Made by a program: the position numbers and the translations under genes | Part shown: piece by piece, positions 5,773 to 7,977 of the stretch | Layout: the number at the start of each line of letters is the position of its first letter | How positions within the stretch are numbered: the first letter of the stretch is position 1 | Notes under the pieces: model-generated | The model's database searches: none | What the model saw: only the letters and a program-made list of their open reading frames with translations | What the model was told of the DNA's origin: nothing | DNA from: Micrococcales bacterium UBA4448 | GTDB lineage: Bacteria > Actinomycetota > Actinomycetes > Actinomycetales > Microbacteriaceae | Direction of reading: 5' to 3' | DNA: 7,977 bases | Assembly: GCA_002390305.1 (NCBI GenBank) | Contig: DGPE01000005.1 | Location: 215-8,191, forward strand

Positions 5773-6078
5773 TTACCAGCTTGACTTGGTGATACCTGGA
5801 AGCTCACCCTTGTGAGCCATGTCACGGAAGCGCACACGGCTGATTCCAAACTTTGATAGCACTCCACGTGGGCGACCGTCGATTAGATCGCGGCTACGAA
5901 CGCGCACTGGGCTTGCGTTACGAGGCAGCTTCTGCAGTCCTAGACGGGCTGCTTCCTTCTGCTCGGCGGTTGAGGTTGGGTCAACCAAAGCCTTCTTGAG
6001 CTCTAGACGCTTCTCTGCGTAGCGCTCAACAATTACTTTGCGCTGCTCGTTACGAGCAATCTTTGACTTTTTTGCCAT
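5773..6078 (-). CDS. rpsN: 30S ribosomal protein S14, zinc-free (C-minus) form
   Basis: 101 residues starting MAKKSKIARNEQR, with the S14 signature RSRDLIDGRPRGVLSKFGISRVRFRD in the second half and the ending LPGITKSSW. S14 helps assemble the 30S head next to the 16S decoding domain. This long form has no cysteines; the short zinc form (about 61 residues) carries two C-x-x-C pairs. It is the last gene of rpmB-rpmG-rpsN. Its ATG lies 4 bases after the rpmG stop, using GAGGAG contained in the final rpmG codons as Shine-Dalgarno. A long hairpin terminator follows. It is not certain whether this is the only S14 of the organism or an alternative to a zinc-containing copy elsewhere. Confidence 0.97.
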   Translation of the reverse strand: MAKKSKIARNEQRKVIVERYAEKRLELKKALVDPTSTAEQKEAARLGLQKLPRNASPVRVRSRDLIDGRPRGVLSKFGISRVRFRDMAHKGELPGITKSSW

Positions 6079-6082
6079 GTGT

Positions 6083-6250
6083 TTAGCGCTCCTCGCGGAA
6101 TTCGACGTGCTTACGCACTACTGGGTCGTACTTCTTCAGAGTGATTCTGTCTGGGTCGTTACGACGGTTCTTTTTGGTCACGTATGTGAAGCCGGTGCCC
6201 GCGGTGGACTTCAGCTTGATGATTGGACGTACGTCCTTATCCTTTGCCAT
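6083..6250 (-). CDS. rpmG: 50S ribosomal protein L33, zinc-free (C-minus) form
   Basis: A 55-residue frame starting MAKDKDVRPIIKLKST and containing GTGFTYVTKKNRRNDPDR, then LKKYDPVVRKH and the ending FREER, the standard Micrococcales-type L33. There is no cysteine, so this is the form that does not bind zinc. L33 sits near the E site of the 50S subunit. The ATG (6248-6250) is preceded by AGGA, which overlaps the rpmB stop codon (TAGGAAG), 11 bases after that stop. The stop TAA at 6083-6085 is 4 bases before rpsN. The gene is short enough to be missed by length-filtered ORF searches. Confidence 0.96.
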   Translation of the reverse strand: MAKDKDVRPIIKLKSTAGTGFTYVTKKNRRNDPDRITLKKYDPVVRKHVEFREER

Positions 6251-6261
6251 CTACTTGCTTC

Positions 6262-6498
6262 CTAGATCTTCTCGCCGCGTGCAACTAGCTCGGTGATAAC
6301 CGAGTCAATGCCACGAACGTCGATTGTCTTGATGCCCTTCACAGAAAGGGTCAAGGTAACCTTGCGTCCCAATGAAGGAACGAAGTAAGTCTTCTTCTGA
6401 ATGTTCGGGTCGAAACGACGCTTGGTCTTGTTCTGAGCGTGCGAAACTTTGTGACCGAACTGCGGTCCTGTCTGCGTCACCTGGCAGTAGGCTGCCAT
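6262..6498 (-). CDS. rpmB: 50S ribosomal protein L28, zinc-free (C-minus) form
   Basis: 78 residues, the usual length, beginning MAAYCQVTQTGPQFGHKVSH and continuing NKTKRRFDPNIQKK, VPSLGRKVTLTLSVKGIKTID and the ending ELVARGEKI. L28 binds near the L1 stalk side of the 50S subunit. It has only one cysteine (Cys5), with no C-x-x-C pairs, hence the non-zinc type. The start at ATG 6496-6498 is set by AGGAGG at 6503-6508. An in-frame ATG at 6568-6570 would swallow this Shine-Dalgarno and the putative promoter and is rejected. It is the first gene of rpmB-rpmG-rpsN, and lies 122 bases downstream of zur on the same strand. Confidence 0.97.
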   Translation of the reverse strand: MAAYCQVTQTGPQFGHKVSHAQNKTKRRFDPNIQKKTYFVPSLGRKVTLTLSVKGIKTIDVRGIDSVITELVARGEKI

Positions 6499-6502
6499 TT
6501 CT

Positions 6503-6508
6503 CCTCCT
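6503..6508 (-). promoter_or_regulatory. Shine-Dalgarno of rpmB (decides the start)
   Basis: AGGAGG lies 4 bases before the ATG at 6498, marking it as the real start rather than the in-frame ATG at 6570. Confidence 0.85.
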
Positions 6509-6526
6509 AAGGGCGCGTTTACCCGA

Positions 6527-6551
6527 AGCTTATGATTTGGGTTTGTGTCAA
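6527..6551 (-). promoter_or_regulatory. Putative promoter of rpmB-rpmG-rpsN
   Basis: On the minus strand a perfect TTGACA -35 (6551-6546) is followed after 13 bases by TAAGCT (6532-6527), which only loosely fits TAnnnT. An overlapping alternative CATAAG (6534-6529) is even closer. The short spacing resembles that of hup and leaves the -10 uncertain, but the consensus -35 immediately ahead of an isolated ribosomal operon supports a promoter here. Confidence 0.45.
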
Positions 6552-6575
6552 GCGTTAGCCCAACAACCATGCAAG

Positions 6576-6598
6576 TTTAGGAGGCATTGCCACCCAAA
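6576..6598 (-). terminator. Imperfect hairpin between zur and rpmB (possible weak terminator)
   Basis: TTTAGGAGGC (6576-6585) and GCCACCCAAA (6589-6598) pair around a 3-base loop, with one mismatch and one wobble pair. It lies 22 bases after the zur stop on the minus strand. It lacks a following T-run, so it may be a weak or Rho-assisted terminator, or chance. Confidence 0.35.
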
Positions 6599-6605
6599 AG
6601 CAAGT

Positions 6606-6625
6606 CTTGATTAGATTAAATCAAG
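6606..6625. repeat. 20-bp inverted repeat at the zur stop codon
   Basis: CTTGATT (6606-6612) and AATCAAG (6619-6625) are perfect complements separated by 6 bases. The element overlaps the zur TGA (6621-6623). It is AT-rich with no T-run, which fits a protein-binding site better than an intrinsic terminator. It does not match the TGAAAAT-n-ATTTTCA-like actinobacterial Zur box I know of. Confidence 0.5.
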
Positions 6626-7013
6626 CCGACATGCCACATTTTTCACAAATACCAAATAGTTCGATGCTGTGGGCCACATCCTTAAAGCCGAATTTGCTGG
6701 CCAAAGCGCTGATTTCCGCCTCAAAGCCCGCTATTTCAAACTCGACAGCCGTGCCGCATTCCCGGCAGATTAAGTGATGGTGATGCTCGTCACTGCAGAT
6801 GCGATAGCGCATTTCAGAGTCTTCCCCGGCCAAGGCATCGGCTTCCCCGGATTCAACAAGGTCAGTGAGAGCACGATAAACGGTGGTGAGGCCAAGCTTC
6901 TGACCAGAAACCAATAGTTTTTGATGAAGCTCTTGAGCTGAAATGAACACTGCATCTGCGCTCAAGGCTTCAAAAACTGCAGTCTTTTGCCAGGTGGCTC
7001 TGCGTTTGGTCAT
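6621..7013 (-). CDS. zur: Zinc uptake regulator Zur (Fur family)
   Basis: 130 residues, normal for the Fur family. A winged-helix DNA-binding part (1-70: RATWQKTAVFEAL, FISAQELHQKL, LGLTTVYRALTDL) is followed by a metal-binding dimerisation part. Ligand candidates match M. tuberculosis Zur with a constant offset of three: Asp59, Cys73, His77-His80, Cys83 and Cys86 (HHHHLICRECG), Glu98, His115, Cys123 and Cys126 (CEKCG). With zinc bound, such proteins repress zinc importers and, in several actinobacteria, zinc-free ribosomal protein paralogues. The ATG overlaps the znuB TGA (ATGA), so it should be co-expressed with and probably feeds back on the importer. The Fur and PerR alternatives are less likely given the znu neighbours and this ligand set. 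Confidence 0.92.
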   Translation of the reverse strand: MTKRRATWQKTAVFEALSADAVFISAQELHQKLLVSGQKLGLTTVYRALTDLVESGEADALAGEDSEMRYRICSDEHHHHLICRECGTAVEFEIAGFEAEISALASKFGFKDVAHSIELFGICEKCGMSA

Positions 7014-7855
7014 GCCCTAACCGCCTTTTTGTCTCTGACCCAAGCAACTCCCCGGGCGATCAAATAGATCAAGAATGAAAGTGTGGTCACATACGGGCTG
7101 ATTGGAAGCCCGCCCCCCAATGCCAACAAAATGCCACCGAGCATCGACACCATTGCAAACAAAACGCTCAGCACTGGAACCCAAAGCTGGCTCTTGCTCA
7201 GTCGCAGGGCTGCTGCGGCCGGTGTTACAAGAAGCGCAAGCACCAGAAGTGCACCGACAATCTGAACCGCAGCTGCCACGGCTAACCCCAGCAGCAAAAC
7301 AAAAATCACTCCCAGGGTCTTGGTATTTACACCCCTGGCGGCTGCAACCTCGGCATCGAGGGTTGCAAACATCAGCGGACGCCAGATCACAAACAGCAGA
7401 ATTAGAACAATTGCACTTATAACTGCCAGTGAGGCCAGCTTTGGATCATCAACAGCCACAATTTGACCCGTGAGCAGCCCGAACTTATTTGCAGCTCTGC
7501 CGGGATAAAGGGCTAACGCCAAAATCCCAAGGCCAAGCCCAAAGGGCATCAGCACCGCGACAATGGAGTTTCGATCCTTGGATTTATCTCCCAAAACAGC
7601 AATGATCAACGCTGCAGCAATCGAGCCAACAACTGAGCCGACAACAACATCAAACCCAATCAGCAAAAAGATCGCGGCCCCAGCGAAGGAAAGCTCTGAA
7701 ATCCCATGAACGGCAAATGACAGCTCGCGGTTCATGACAAAAACTCCTACCAGCCCACCGATTAGTGCAACCAGGGCGCCCGCCCAGAGCGAGTTGGACA
7801 CCAGCGGAATCAGCCGATCGTAATCGGAGAAGTTGAATACGTCTGAGAAATCCAT
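7010..7855 (-). CDS. znuB: Zinc ABC transporter, membrane permease (ABC-3 family)
   Basis: 281 residues with about eight hydrophobic helices, typical of ABC-3 permeases for Zn/Mn import. Recognisable parts: RELSFAVHGISELSFAGAA (43-61), DRNSIVAVLMPFGLGLG (94-110), the cytoplasmic coupling region LDAEVAAARGV (166-176), VGALLVLALLVTPAAAA (200-216) and GGGLPISPYVTT (247-258). I place the start at ATG 7853-7855, which overlaps the upstream stop as TAATG. A GTG three codons earlier (7862-7864) is possible but would overlap znuC by 10 bases. It forms the channel for zinc delivered by a ZnuA-type binding protein (not in the window) and powered by the adjacent ATPase. The C-terminus is basic. The neighbouring zur favours zinc over manganese as the substrate. 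Confidence 0.93.
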   Translation of the reverse strand: MDFSDVFNFSDYDRLIPLVSNSLWAGALVALIGGLVGVFVMNRELSFAVHGISELSFAGAAIFLLIGFDVVVGSVVGSIAAALIIAVLGDKSKDRNSIVAVLMPFGLGLGILALALYPGRAANKFGLLTGQIVAVDDPKLASLAVISAIVLILLFVIWRPLMFATLDAEVAAARGVNTKTLGVIFVLLLGLAVAAAVQIVGALLVLALLVTPAAAALRLSKSQLWVPVLSVLFAMVSMLGGILLALGGGLPISPYVTTLSFLIYLIARGVAWVRDKKAVRA

Positions 7856-7977
7856 TAGACCCACTGCTCATCTTCATGGTGGTTGTGGTCATGGGCGCCA
7901 AGCACAACAATTCGGCCTTGGTTTCTCACGACGTCAATTTCGGTGCCATATAGCTTTGACAATACGTCTGACTGCAT
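7855..7977 (-). CDS. znuC: Zinc ABC transporter ATP-binding protein, C-terminal end (partial)
   Basis: Forty codons run from the window edge to the TAA at 7855-7857. They read LSKLYGTEIDVVRNQGRIVV near the middle, the usual C-terminal section of ABC-3-associated ATPases, and finish in a histidine- and acid-rich tail (GAHDHNHHEDEQWV). The nucleotide-binding core lies beyond the window. The ATG at the very edge is probably internal, since ZnuC proteins are about 250 residues. The stop overlaps the znuB ATG by one base. The tail may bind zinc; similar His-rich ends occur in zinc-import components. Confidence 0.82.
   Translation of the reverse strand: MQSDVLSKLYGTEIDVVRNQGRIVVLGAHDHNHHEDEQWV

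Noticed and set aside
6038..6265. Plus-strand 75-codon frame opposite rpsN start and rpmG
   Set aside because: It is fully antisense to rpmG and its boundaries, with no supporting start signals.
6499..6570. Longer rpmB starting at ATG 6570
   Set aside because: The extension translates through the ribosome site and promoter, and L28 normally begins MAAxCQV.
7083..7422. Plus-strand frames opposite znuB
   Set aside because: Both are shadows of the permease coding strand, rich in Ala/Pro/Arg and without domain signatures.
1..7977. CRISPR arrays, insertion sequences, attachment sites, rRNA or tRNA genes
   Set aside because: No regularly spaced repeats, transposase-like frames, terminal repeats or RNA cloverleaf structures were seen on either strand.

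Overview
The window looks like chromosomal DNA from an actinobacterium, most likely a streamlined, moderate-GC member of the Microbacteriaceae (Luna / Rhodoluna / Aquiluna-like freshwater lineage). This is inferred from protein style: a CopD-CtaG fused membrane protein, a short HU without a lysine-rich tail, the compact rpmB-rpmG-rpsN cluster with Micrococcales-like sequences, and Zur with an actinobacterial ligand set. Genes are tightly packed, with many 1-4 bp overlaps. I see no mobile element, CRISPR array, rRNA or tRNA.

Layout. (1) 1-173, minus: N-terminus of an MMPL-family RND transporter. (2) 233-1351, plus, divergent from it: a membrane-anchored esterase in which a DUF2834-like three-helix module is fused to a PF00756-type alpha/beta hydrolase. 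(3) 1296-5097, minus: a three-gene overlapping unit, read in the order ICMT-like methyltransferase, CopD/CtaG protein, Pif1/RecD-like helicase. It is joined by GTGA and TTGA stop/start overlaps. The helicase end overlaps the esterase end by 56 bp. (4) 5113-5760: hup (HU) on the minus strand with its terminator, promoter region and a gene-free stretch rich in small hairpins. (5) 5773-6498, minus: rpmB-rpmG-rpsN operon (L28, L33, S14), all in the cysteine-free (zinc-free) form; rpmG is only 55 codons. (6) 6621-7977, minus: znuC (C-terminal end only), znuB and zur, overlapping by 1 and 4 bp, forming a zinc-uptake operon with its own regulator.

How they fit together. The right half is a zinc-homeostasis block (ZnuBC importer plus Zur) directly upstream of ribosomal protein genes whose products need no zinc. 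The centre is a copper / cytochrome-oxidase assembly unit with a co-translated helicase, placed directly behind the hup terminator with almost no room for its own promoter. The left end holds envelope-type genes. Most of this is recognisable biology. I do not see convincing evidence for a wholly new system. The least ordinary items are the DUF2834-esterase fusion, the helicase locked into a copper/respiration operon, and several unexplained palindromes around hup and upstream of rpmB.
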